From: CAZAKZ01 sp964485695
GTDB taxonomy: Bacteria; Planctomycetota; JAFGQW01
Reading direction: 5' to 3'
NCBI GenBank assembly: GCA_964485695.1
Contig: CAZAKZ010000225.1
Location: 1 to 7,022, forward strand
DNA: 7,022 nt
Shown: one piece after another, positions 1 to 6,265 of the stretch
Position numbering within the stretch: the first letter of the stretch is position 1
Layout of the letters: each line of letters begins with the position of its first letter
Position numbers and translations under genes: made by a program
The notes under the pieces: generated by a model
Told to the model about the DNA's origin: nothing
Databases searched by the model: none
Seen by the model: only the letters and a program-made list of their open reading frames with translations

Positions 1-37
1 GCAACGGGAATTCTAATTGTCGCCGCCGGGAATAATA

Positions 38-91
38 GTTGACGCTGGTCAACCGCTGTTTTCAACGCCCGTCAATAGACGGTGACCAGCG
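38..91 (-). terminator. Nested inverted repeats downstream of the propeller gene
   Basis: Two stem-loops can form here and they exclude each other. The short one is GTTGAC-GCTG-GTCAAC at 38-53, a perfect 6-bp stem with a 4-nt loop. The long one pairs 43-55 with 80-91 (CGCTGGTCA against TGACCAGCG, plus CCG/CGG with a one-base bulge). They sit just past the TAA of the minus-strand propeller gene (115-117), where a transcription end is expected. No run of U follows on the minus strand, so a classical intrinsic terminator is not shown. The rest of 1-114 has no gene I can see. Confidence 0.3.
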
Positions 92-114
92 ATCTCCGGC
101 CGTAAGACCTGCCT

Positions 115-792
115 TTACAGCACAAACAACAGCGGTGCGCTGATCTGGCTGAGGCCGAACGGAGCCGCTCCATCCAACGTCACGCCGACCGCCCAGACGC
201 GCATGCCCGGTGGAACCGGCAAGGTGTTGGTGTTGAACATGACGACGGCCCGGCCCCGGGCGTCCAGGGTGCCGATGTTCCCCGTCAAGAACGGCGGTAG
301 CGCGGAGCCGGCTGTCAGAGTGACAAGGGGGTCGATGTTCAGGGAGATCACTCGGCCGTCCGGCAGGGTGATGCCGGGATAGAAACCCGACATGCCCAGC
401 GCCACGATGTATGTCTTGCCGCCGTCGCCTGGAAAACTCACCCGGATGATGCGGTCGTTGCCGATGGTCTGCAGCTGGGATGCGAGGTTCCGGCTCTGGT
501 CGAAGGCGATGGCCGTCACCGGCGCCGGCAAGGTCACTACGGTGCCCAGGATGGTTCCGCTGCGGTCTAGGCGCAGCACACTCGACAGGGTGGTGGGGTT
601 GTTGAGCGTCGGACTGGAGATGTAGATCATGGCCCCGTTGCTGCCGGGTGCCCGGTCGGTGACGATGCCGCGGTCGCCGAGGATCCCGGGGCCGACACTG
701 TTGAGGACGGAGACCTTGTTCGTCCGCGGGTCGTAGCGGGCCAGGTTGCTGGCCGCGAGGTAGATGTCAGGCGTCTGTGCATCCTGGGTCAT
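115..792 (-). CDS. Secreted beta-propeller-like protein, C-terminal part (frameshifted from 767-1342)
   Basis: This is the second half of a gene that begins at 1342. The ATG at 792 is probably not a true start. The frame is open further upstream and reads IRDIYVYEM into it, continuing the protein sense of the other half. The text is beta-rich, with blade-like repeats such as LARYDPRTNKV, SVLRLDRSGTI, AIAFDQSRNLAS and GITLPDGRVISL, as in NHL/SMP-30 or PQQ-type propellers. The last 50 residues (GTLDARGRAVVMF, then VPPGMRVWAVGVTLDGAAPFG) form a separate small beta domain of a kind seen at the C-termini of planctomycete exported proteins; this is family memory, not a search result. No catalytic motif is visible. 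The role is unknown, perhaps extracellular or periplasmic binding. Rejoined, the protein would be about 408 residues. Confidence 0.7.
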   Translation of the reverse strand: MTQDAQTPDIYLAASNLARYDPRTNKVSVLNSVGPGILGDRGIVTDRAPGSNGAMIYISSPTLNNPTTLSSVLRLDRSGTILGTVVTLPAPVTAIAFDQSRNLASQLQTIGNDRIIRVSFPGDGGKTYIVALGMSGFYPGITLPDGRVISLNIDPLVTLTAGSALPPFLTGNIGTLDARGRAVVMFNTNTLPVPPGMRVWAVGVTLDGAAPFGLSQISAPLLFVL

Positions 793-1342
793 CTCGTAGA
801 CGTAGATGTCTCGAATGCATGATCGTGGCCTGGACGTTGCTCCAGTCGAACGTGTAGCGCAGGAGTTCGTTTTTCTTGTTGTAGAGAATCCAGTCGCCGG
901 AGTCCTTGTCGCGGGTGGGAACCGGCACCGCCGGCATGCCGGTCAGGATGGAATTGACCGCCGAGCCGTCGCGCTTCACCCGCAAAAGATCCTTGCCCAG
1001 AGTGCCGACGAGATAGTCGCCATTCTGGTCCATCATCACGTAGAACGGACTGGTAACCGCGTGCACCGTTTTAGCCAGGCCGGTCGTCAGGTCGATGCGC
1101 GTCAGCTGCCCGCCGGCGGCGGAAATCGCCGCCACGACGCTTTGGTTGTCGGCGTCCATCGTCATCGACCACAGGATGCGGCCGTAGGTGCCGATGATGA
1201 TCATCGGGCCCACCGGTGGTACCCGGTAGATGACCCCGTTCCAGTCCGAAGCGATGAGATCCGTCCCGAGCGGCTGGGAAACCGCTGAAGCAGCCAAGAC
1301 GAGGAACAGCGGCACGACGAGCAGCAAGCGTGGTGTGGTCAT
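767..1342 (-). CDS. Secreted beta-propeller-like protein, N-terminal part with signal peptide (frameshifted)
   Basis: The ATG at 1342 is well supported. A purine-rich Shine-Dalgarno (GAAGGGAG) lies about 7 nt upstream, and the protein opens with a classical Sec signal: MTTPR, a hydrophobic core at residues 6-17, then A18-S19-A20, with likely cleavage after A20. The mature part has repeated beta-strand phrases about 40-50 residues apart (DLIASDWNGVIYRV, QLTRIDLTTGLAKTV, DLLRVKRDGSAVNSI, ELLRYTFDW), typical of an NHL/Kelch/WD-like propeller. After FDWSNVQATIM (about position 820) the sense is lost: the frame runs HSRHLRLRDDPGCTDA to a stop at 767-769. The neighbouring frame carries the protein on to 115. 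The total span, 1228 nt, is one more than a multiple of three, so a single-base insertion or a two-base loss explains it. This may be a true pseudogene or an assembly error. Confidence 0.75.
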   Translation of the reverse strand: MTTPRLLLVVPLFLVLAASAVSQPLGTDLIASDWNGVIYRVPPVGPMIIIGTYGRILWSMTMDADNQSVVAAISAAGGQLTRIDLTTGLAKTVHAVTSPFYVMMDQNGDYLVGTLGKDLLRVKRDGSAVNSILTGMPAVPVPTRDKDSGDWILYNKKNELLRYTFDWSNVQATIMHSRHLRLRDDPGCTDA

Positions 1343-1498
1343 GGTTTGACTCCCTTCTGGTGGACGGCCGACAGGATTCTCATTGCCCCCTTTCTACCAC
1401 GGACCGAGAGTGTCGGGAAGAGGCAAGCGCTGAACGCTGTTCTGGCCCAGCGAGTCTATGACCTCGGGCGCCTGTGCTCAATCGACTGACGACACGCC

Positions 1499-1507
1499 TG
1501 TTATGAT
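1499..1507 (+). promoter_or_regulatory. Possible extended -10 element
   Basis: TGT-TATGAT fits the extended -10 consensus TGnTATAAT with one mismatch in the hexamer. No good -35 lies 16-18 nt upstream. It points toward the small frame starting at 1548 and the palindrome. A single motif of this length can occur by chance, so the call is weak. Confidence 0.2.
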
Positions 1508-1580
1508 ATTCTCCGCGGGAGGGCTGGAACCTTTCCCGGAGAAATTCATGGTCCGCCGCAAGTTGTATCTCCTGCACGGA

Positions 1581-1652
1581 GGCTGGGCAATCCCGCCGCC
1601 AGGCGGGTCACCCCCCGGGGGGTGGCCCGCCTGGCGGCGGGATTGCCCAGCC
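1581..1652. repeat. Near-perfect 72-bp palindrome (two 36-nt arms, no spacer)
   Basis: Arms 1581-1616 and 1617-1652 are reverse complements at every position but one, centred on CCCCCC|GGGGGG. The single exception is T1608 against G1625. In a plus-strand RNA this is a U-G wobble, so the stem is fully paired; in a minus-strand RNA it is an A-C mismatch. The arms are very GC-rich, containing GCCGCC and GGCGGG. Pairing stops at A1580/A1653. The palindrome lies between the 3' end of the membrane operon (1700) and the start of the propeller gene (1342). No U-run follows on either strand. It may be a REP-like or other dispersed palindrome, or a very strong transcription block. I see no target-site duplication. 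Confidence 0.85.
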
Positions 1653-1673
1653 AGGACAAAGCCCCTGGCTGGG
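1646..1673 (-). terminator. Stem-loop after the membrane operon, overlapping the palindrome
   Basis: CCCAGCCAGG at 1646-1655 pairs perfectly with CCTGGCTGGG at 1664-1673 around an 8-nt loop. It lies 27 nt past the stop of the ExbD-like gene (1700-1702), a natural place for a terminator. Seven bases of its left arm (1646-1652) are also part of the right arm of the 72-bp palindrome, so the two structures cannot form together. There is no U-tract, so Rho-independent termination is not proven. Confidence 0.4.
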
Positions 1674-1699
1674 TCCCAGAACATCCTGGTTCTCTGACT

Positions 1700-2488
1700 C
1701 TAGTTGAGGCGGCAACTATGCTGGCACAGGGGGTAAGTGACATTGATCGTCGGCCAATCAACTTCCTCGCTCAGGAGGGATTCGGCTGCAATCGACCCGG
1801 GGAGTTGCATGCGGACTTGTTTTCTTTCGGGCCACCACTCCTCCCGCACCAGGCGGACTTGCTGGATCACACTGAACGGTCGTTCCGAGGGGACCAGGAT
1901 CCAAAGGTCCTTGAAATCGTCAAACTGCCTTTCCTCTGACAAGGTGACCTTGACTCGAACACATGCATCCATGACCGCCACGAGGCGTTTGACCGGCACG
2001 GTCGGGGCCACCTCAATCTCGACGGGTCGGCGGAGTTTCGTCCTCTTAAGAAAGAGAACTCTCTGATGGACTTCGTCCACTTGACCGGGCCGGACGACGA
2101 GGGATTCTCCGTCAATGCGGCACTCGGTTCCGGAACGGCCTTGAAAGAGTTCGACCAGGATCGGTTTCACGCCTGCAGGAACTTCAAGAATGCGGTCCGG
2201 ACTCCTGGCATCCGACTTCGAATCCACTCCGATAGTAGTAATGCGGGTATCAACTGCTGGTTTTTCCAGTTTTCCGAAGTCTCCGAAAATGAGGAAATGA
2301 ATGCCCTCCACCACGAGAACGGTTGCCGCCACGACCATCACGATCTTCAGTCGAGCGCGAATCCTTGAACGGTCAACTTTGTACGCATCCTTCGGTATGT
2401 ACTTCTGCCGGAGCGACCACAAGACAGGTTCATAGAGGAAGAGACGGACGATCAAGGCGAAGGCCGGGGGCATGATCAACGCAGCCAT
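1700..2488 (-). CDS. Membrane-anchored protein with ExbD/TolR-like periplasmic domain
   Basis: 262 residues, third gene of a compact operon. The ATG at 2488 is 3 nt past the previous stop, with GAGAGG about 14 nt upstream; M6 (ATG at 2473) is an alternative start. Residues 2-17 are hydrophobic, a basic stretch (RSRIRARLK) follows at 40-48, then a clear membrane helix at about 49-68. The rest should be periplasmic. Residues 108-185 match the layout of an ExbD/TolR domain: a strand (ILVEL), a CRIDGESL hairpin, an amphipathic helix (QVDEVHQRVLFLKR), PVEIEVAPTVP, and then the helix KRLVAVMDACV. In the family this domain binds peptidoglycan or a partner and works with an ExbB/TolQ proton channel. 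The usual short cytoplasmic N-terminus and TM Asp of ExbD are not obvious, and the C-terminal 75 residues are unlike the family. The assignment rests on pattern only and is tentative. Confidence 0.65.
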   Translation of the reverse strand: MAALIMPPAFALIVRLFLYEPVLWSLRQKYIPKDAYKVDRSRIRARLKIVMVVAATVLVVEGIHFLIFGDFGKLEKPAVDTRITTIGVDSKSDARSPDRILEVPAGVKPILVELFQGRSGTECRIDGESLVVRPGQVDEVHQRVLFLKRTKLRRPVEIEVAPTVPVKRLVAVMDACVRVKVTLSEERQFDDFKDLWILVPSERPFSVIQQVRLVREEWWPERKQVRMQLPGSIAAESLLSEEVDWPTINVTYPLCQHSCRLN

Positions 2489-2491
2489 GGC

Positions 2492-2857
2492 TCAGCGGAT
2501 ATCCTCTCTATCAACGGCTCCGTGGCTTTCACTTGCAGCGTAGTAAAAAGAGATGAATGACCCGAAGGCTCCGACAGCTCCGGCCGTGATGGTCATCCAG
2601 GCCAAGAATTCGAGTACGTGGAGGGTCGTGATTCCTTTCCCTGGCCGGCCAGAGAACACGGACGATAATGCGCTTGCCAAACGCCCTGGATGTACGACGA
2701 TCAGGGCGAAAAGCCAAGGTCCAAGGAGGACGAAGACCATCATGCGGATCTGGAGTCCGGCGGTAGTACCCGGCACGATCCGAAGTGCGACAGCAGTCAA
2801 TCCGACCGCGAGGACAGTTGTGATAGCGATACGTGTCAAGGCCATGGATGAACGCAT
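2492..2857 (-). CDS. Small integral membrane protein, three predicted helices
   Basis: 121 residues, with a start fixed by context: its ATG (2857-2855) shares one base with the TGA of the upstream gene (2859-2857), a TGATG junction typical of translational coupling. Three hydrophobic segments are visible at about 8-28, 38-56 and 80-107. A basic loop lies between the second and third (HPGRL, then RPGKG). The third helix is rich in Ala and Gly (TAGAVGAFGSF). The tail is charged. I do not recognise the family. Because the next gene looks ExbD-like, this protein or its upstream partner could be a diverged MotA/TolQ/ExbB-type channel subunit; that is an inference from position and not from a motif. 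A longer reading of the same frame up to 3145 lies inside the upstream gene and is rejected. Confidence 0.75.
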   Translation of the reverse strand: MRSSMALTRIAITTVLAVGLTAVALRIVPGTTAGLQIRMMVFVLLGPWLFALIVVHPGRLASALSSVFSGRPGKGITTLHVLEFLAWMTITAGAVGAFGSFISFYYAASESHGAVDREDIR

Positions 2858-3540
2858 CAGTAATACTCCCTGGTCATGAACCAGAGCAAGTACCAGGGGA
2901 TGGTGAACAGGCAGAGAAGTATGAAGTCTTGCAAGCGGGAGAACGCGGGTAATTCGCGAGTACCTGAGCGGATCCTGGCCCCCTCGGACAGTCCACCGAA
3001 GATGATTCGGCCCAGAATGATCCCCGTGAGTGGAGCGTACGTCGCCCACGGCATGGCTGACCAGATCAGCTCGAAATACACGTTGGGATCCATTGCGTTC
3101 TTGAGGATGAATACTCGATACGCCATGATCTCCAGGAATCCGCACGCTGCGAAATCCACAAGGATACCTCCCCAGGTCATGACCCGGGCGCAGATAGCCA
3201 GGAAACGTGAAGCGTCAGGTAAGTACTGTGACTGGACTGATCCGCAGGCATAACGGAATCCGGCCTGAGTGCCCCTTGCTCCAGCGCGAATCGCCCCGAC
3301 AATGATCCCGGCAGGTATAAGAAGCAGTGCAGGAGATATCATCCAGTGCAGAAAATAGAAGATCGCGGGAGATGCAATCGTGACAGGACCGCTTCCCTCT
3401 CTGGCCATCCGTTCGGGATCCAGTCCTCCGGTGGCCCCCGCCCAGATGTGATAGACGTACACGGCAATCACGCCGGTGATGAAGAGCAAGGGGGTGCGGA
3501 ATGGATTCGGGGTGTTCCGCGCTTTCGACTCATCGTTCAT
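2857..3540 (-). CDS. Integral membrane protein, about five predicted helices
   Basis: 227 residues from the ATG at 3540 (MNDESKARN). An in-frame ATG at 3567 would add MVLDAYNAA but has no better ribosome site. Hydrophobic segments lie at about 15-35, 57-84, 122-146, 160-184 and 203-222, several rich in Gly, Ala and Ile. Loops carry basic clusters (RAGARG at 85-90; EGARIRSGTR at 186-195), suggesting cytoplasmic positions. The end, WYLLWFMTREYY, is close to the last helix. No family is recognised with confidence. It leads a three-gene unit with a TGATG overlap to the next gene, so the products are likely made in ratio and may form a complex. The ExbD-like third gene makes an ExbB/TolQ/MotA-type role possible but unproven. 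The neighbourhood looks less GC-rich by eye than the flanking genes. Confidence 0.75.
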   Translation of the reverse strand: MNDESKARNTPNPFRTPLLFITGVIAVYVYHIWAGATGGLDPERMAREGSGPVTIASPAIFYFLHWMISPALLLIPAGIIVGAIRAGARGTQAGFRYACGSVQSQYLPDASRFLAICARVMTWGGILVDFAACGFLEIMAYRVFILKNAMDPNVYFELIWSAMPWATYAPLTGIILGRIIFGGLSEGARIRSGTRELPAFSRLQDFILLCLFTIPWYLLWFMTREYY

Positions 3541-3546
3541 GGCGGC

Positions 3547-3552
3547 ATTATA
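3547..3552 (-). promoter_or_regulatory. Candidate -10 box of the membrane operon
   Basis: On the minus strand a perfect TATAAT lies 6 nt before the ATG at 3540 (TATAATGCCGCCATG). With the usual 6-8 nt from -10 to +1, transcription would begin at or next to the A of the ATG, giving a leaderless message. This agrees with the lack of a Shine-Dalgarno there. No convincing -35 is seen. Confidence 0.4.
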
Positions 3553-3706
3553 CGCATCCAGCACCATGCATTGCGTGGAATATGTCTGGTTGCATGAGCA
3601 CCCTCAAATCCCCATGGTGCAGTTCTTTCTGACCGCTTCTGGCCTCTCCTGTCCATTCTTGGCTTGGAGCCTTCCTGCATAATATGTAAATATGGTGGCT
3701 GTCTAC

Positions 3707-3838
3707 GACGCCCGTTCGGCCCGGCGGAGTCCTTTCCGAAGATGCCTACCAGTTCCTGTTGAGAAGCGCTGTATCTCTTGAACCGGCGGATGATTGGATT
3801 CGGACCGCCAGATCCAGGAAGTCGCTGGACTACTACAG
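3707..3838 (+). repeat. Diverged direct repeat, copy A
   Basis: Aligns without gaps to 6091-6222 at a constant offset of 2384 bases. By hand count 107 of 132 positions are identical (about 81 percent). Weaker likeness extends left to about 3680 (CATAATATG against CATTATATG in copy B) with a small gap. Likeness ends sharply after ACAG at 3838. Read on the plus strand, the repeat gives similar peptides in the two copies (DDWIRTARSRKSLD and VDWIRTAKPRKSLD), but the differences are not concentrated at third codon positions and copy A meets a stop soon after, so coding is doubtful. The copy lies between the end of the peptidase gene and the start of the membrane operon. Confidence 0.85.
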
Positions 3839-3864
3839 GTGGAGATGACCCACTGATCCCCGTC

Positions 3865-3895
3865 TCCTGACCGACTCCCTCAGGGCCGGTCAGGA
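3865..3895 (-). terminator. Stem-loop downstream of the peptidase gene
   Basis: TCCTGACCG (3865-3873) pairs perfectly with CGGTCAGGA (3887-3895). The 13-nt loop can itself pair CCC with GGG. It begins 13 nt after the peptidase stop (3908-3910). No U-run follows on the minus strand, so it may be Rho-assisted or may protect the 3' end. Confidence 0.5.
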
Positions 3896-3907
3896 TGGGA
3901 AAGACCA

Positions 3908-5836
3908 CTACAACCGGGCGTGGAGGGCCTCGAACTGGTCCATGAGTTCGCCGAAACGCTTCAACGTGTCCTCGATGGGAGCCGGCGTGGTCATGTCCAC
4001 CCCGGCCAGCTTCAGCACCTCCAGGGGGTACTTGCTGCTGCCGGCAGACAGGAAACGGATGAATGCCTGCACCGCTCCCGGTTCGTTGCGGATGATACGG
4101 CGACCGATGTTGTTCGAGGCGCAGTAGCTGGTGGCATAGGTGTAGACGTAGAAGTTGCGGTAGAAGTGCGGGATCCGCATGCCCTCGGCCCGAGCACAGT
4201 CGTCGATGGTGATGTGGGGACCATAATACTTCTGGAGCAGTCCCCCGTAGACCTCGCACAGGACATCCCCGGTGAGTGGCTTCCCGGCCTCGACCATCTC
4301 ATGGATGGTCTTCTCGAAATCCGCGAACAGGGTCTGGCGAAGAACCGTGGTCCGGATGTTCTCCATCTCCTCCTGGATGATGAGCATCTTCTCGAGATCG
4401 GTGCGGGCGTGCTTCATCAGATGGTGCGAGAGCAGCACCTCGTTCACCGTGGACGCCACCTCGGCACAGAACGTCGCGTAGGAGCTGTAGACATGGGGCT
4501 GGCACTTGAAGGTGTACCAGGAATGCAGGGAGTGCCCAACCTCGTGAGCCAGGGTGGAGCGGTCATTCCGGGTGCCGCCGTAGTTGAGCAGGATGTAGGG
4601 ATGGGGCGCCAGGTAGGATCCCCAGCTGTAGGCGCCGCTGCGCTTGTTCGGCGTCTCATAGACGTCGATCCAGCGGGTATCGAACGCCTTTTGCAGGGTG
4701 GCGCAGTAGTCCTTTCCCAGCGGCTTCAAAGCGGCGAGGACCGTCCTGGTGGCCGCCTCGTACGGCACCTTCTCCTCCGGCCCCTCCACCATGGCCACCC
4801 GGAGGTCGTACCGGTGCACCGCGTCCAGCTGCATGACTTTCTTGCGAAGCTCCGTGTACCGGTGCAGTTTCGGGAGGTGTGCGTGGACCGTCTTGATCAG
4901 GTTCTCGACCACGGTGGTCGGAATGCCCGGTCCATTCAGTGCCGATTCCAGCGCCGATTTGAACCGCCGCGCCCGGGCGTAAAAGATGTGCTGCTTCACC
5001 TGGGCACTCAGCATCGCCGAGATGGTGTTCCTCTTTTTCATGTAGGTCTTGTGCAGGCCCAGGAAGGCGTCTCTTCTGAGGCGACGATCCTTGGAGTAGA
5101 TGAACTTGTAATACTTGGCCGAGCTGAGCTGGACCTCCTTGCCGTCGGAATCCCGGATGACCGGAAAATCGAGATCGGTGTTCTGGAAGCGTCCGAAGAT
5201 GGTGCCGGGCGCCGAGGTCACCTCCCCTGCCATGGCCAGCAGTTCCTCTTCCCGGGGCGAGAGGACATGGTCCTGCACCCGGAAGATGTCGTCGAGAGCA
5301 TGGCGGTAGACCGCTAGCTTCTTCTCCTCCTCCAGCCACTTCTGCACCTTGTCCTTCGCCAGGGCCAGGACCTCCGGGATGAACCAGCTCGTGGCCTCGT
5401 TCGCCTTGGTGCCTAGCGACCTCGCCCGGTCGAAACGGCCGGCAGCTTTCGCGTTCTTCATGTCGAGATGATACGTGAGGCCGGCCCAGTAGATGACGCG
5501 GCCGAGCTCGGCACTCAGGCGGTCCCGGAGATCGAGGGCGTGGAACAGCGCCGCCGGGGATTTTCCGGGTGTCCCCTGCAAGGCCCTGAAGGCCTCGAGA
5601 CTCTTTCCCACCTGGGTGTAGGCCGCCTCCCAGGCCGCCTCATCGGCAAAGACGACGCCGAGGTCCCAGCGGTATTTCTCGTCGATGTCCTGGCGCCGGA
5701 CGGGAGCGGCCTCCTGGCCCTTCACCGTCCCTTCCGGTTTTGCGTCCTCCGGCATCTTGGAGTCCACCTGCTGACAGCCGGGCATGAGGGTCAGAAGGAT
5801 TCCCGTGATGAGGATCAGAGCGGTATTCAGTTTCAT
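3908..5836 (-). CDS. pepF: Oligoendopeptidase F-type zinc metallopeptidase (M3B), lipoprotein
   Basis: 642 residues, a zinc endopeptidase that cleaves oligopeptides inside the chain. H431-E-V-G-H435 (in LAHEVGHSLHSWYT) is the HExxH motif: H431 and H435 bind zinc and E432 activates water. E459 in TFCAEVASTVNE is the third ligand. H557 and the tyrosines of PHFYRNFYVYTYAT match the conserved substrate-side block of the family. RQTLFADFEKTIHE and LLQKYYGP are further M3B signatures. The N-terminal half is helical, as expected. The start at 5836 gives MKLNT, a hydrophobic core and LTLMPGC, a lipobox with C21 as the lipid site (M at -3 and P at -2 are unusual). An in-frame TTG at 5893 would bury the signal and is rejected. 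Most PepF proteins are cytoplasmic and about 600 residues, so an envelope form is notable. It appears to be a single-gene unit. Confidence 0.95.
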   Translation of the reverse strand: MKLNTALILITGILLTLMPGCQQVDSKMPEDAKPEGTVKGQEAAPVRRQDIDEKYRWDLGVVFADEAAWEAAYTQVGKSLEAFRALQGTPGKSPAALFHALDLRDRLSAELGRVIYWAGLTYHLDMKNAKAAGRFDRARSLGTKANEATSWFIPEVLALAKDKVQKWLEEEKKLAVYRHALDDIFRVQDHVLSPREEELLAMAGEVTSAPGTIFGRFQNTDLDFPVIRDSDGKEVQLSSAKYYKFIYSKDRRLRRDAFLGLHKTYMKKRNTISAMLSAQVKQHIFYARARRFKSALESALNGPGIPTTVVENLIKTVHAHLPKLHRYTELRKKVMQLDAVHRYDLRVAMVEGPEEKVPYEAATRTVLAALKPLGKDYCATLQKAFDTRWIDVYETPNKRSGAYSWGSYLAPHPYILLNYGGTRNDRSTLAHEVGHSLHSWYTFKCQPHVYSSYATFCAEVASTVNEVLLSHHLMKHARTDLEKMLIIQEEMENIRTTVLRQTLFADFEKTIHEMVEAGKPLTGDVLCEVYGGLLQKYYGPHITIDDCARAEGMRIPHFYRNFYVYTYATSYCASNNIGRRIIRNEPGAVQAFIRFLSAGSSKYPLEVLKLAGVDMTTPAPIEDTLKRFGELMDQFEALHARL

Positions 5837-6090
5837 CGAACGCCTGCCTTTCCGAAGAAGAGATCGGGTTGGATTCTGTCCCGTCCAGGACAACGTTTAA
5901 CACAACTTGGAGGACAGACCACCCGAGGGTTCGGGACCAGGTCACTCAGAGTGGTGTTACTCATCGACCCGGGCTGCCAGCGGCCGGAACATGAGTCCGT
6001 AGAACAGCGGCGGGTCTCCTGGGTGCACGTCCTGGTGTCCGCTCCTGGCACCTTCTGGCATCGAACCTTCATTATATGGTAGCTGCTGCT

Positions 6091-6222
6091 GACGCCTGTT
6101 CGGCCCACCGGGGTACTCGTGGAAAATGCCTGCCAAGCCCTGTTGAAAAGCGCTGTAACTCTTGATCCGGCGGTTGATTGGATTCGAACTGCCAAACCCA
6201 GGAAGTCGCTGGACCAGAACAG
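6091..6222 (+). repeat. Diverged direct repeat, copy B
   Basis: Partner of the copy at 3707-3838, in the same orientation and without gaps over 132 bases. The longest identical runs are near the right end (CCAGGAAGTCGCTGGAC) and in the middle (AGCGCTGTA). It lies upstream of the peptidase gene, so the two copies bracket a 2.25-kb segment carrying that gene alone. Unlike copy A, its plus-strand frame stays open beyond the repeat. The origin is unknown: it could be a dispersed intergenic element, the remnant of a segmental duplication, or the ends of an old insertion. Confidence 0.85.
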
Positions 6223-6265
6223 CCCGCGCATCGCAAGGTGTTCTCGCGGAATCGACGCTGGAGAA

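Larger units (their letters stand above)
1343..1699. other. Intergenic region, 357 bp, between propeller gene and membrane operon
   Basis: No conserved gene is visible here. The region holds the leader of the propeller gene (about 1343-1400), a stem-loop at 1509-1543, a small plus-strand reading frame at 1548-1697 of doubtful reality, the large palindrome at 1581-1652, and a second stem-loop at 1646-1673 close to the end of the membrane operon. Confidence 0.6.
3541..3907. other. Intergenic region, 367 bp, between peptidase and membrane operon
   Basis: It contains the peptidase stem-loop (3865-3895), repeat copy A (about 3680-3838) and the candidate -10 box (3547-3552). No other gene is supported. 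A plus-strand frame through the repeat ends in a stop just past it and has no start or Shine-Dalgarno. Confidence 0.6.

Noticed and set aside
806..1288. Plus-strand 160-codon frame opposite the propeller gene
   Set aside because: It is antisense to a gene with a signal peptide and Shine-Dalgarno, and its composition (H, R, V, D, G) is that of a shadow frame.
2492..3145. Longer 217-codon version of the small membrane protein
   Set aside because: The extra N-terminus overlaps the upstream gene by nearly 290 bases and reads as low-complexity shadow. The internal ATG at 2857 gives the TGATG junction and a sensible membrane protein.
3920..5317. Long plus-strand open frame of 465 codons opposite the peptidase
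   Set aside because: It is the complement of a well-supported M3B peptidase gene. The translation is rich in H, R, G and V with no recognisable domain, a typical antisense shadow in GC-rich DNA.
5837..5893. N-terminal extension of the peptidase from a TTG
   Set aside because: It would put 19 mostly polar residues ahead of a good lipoprotein signal, and a better ATG exists at 5836.
6171..6200. tRNA-like GGATTCGAAC motif inside repeat copy B
   Set aside because: It resembles the complement of a T-loop, but no acceptor, D or anticodon stems can be placed around it, and copy A does not keep the match.
5833..6231. Minus-strand 132-codon frame through repeat copy B
   Set aside because: Copy A has stops in the same frame on both sides of the repeat, the downstream half does not look like protein, and it runs into the peptidase start.
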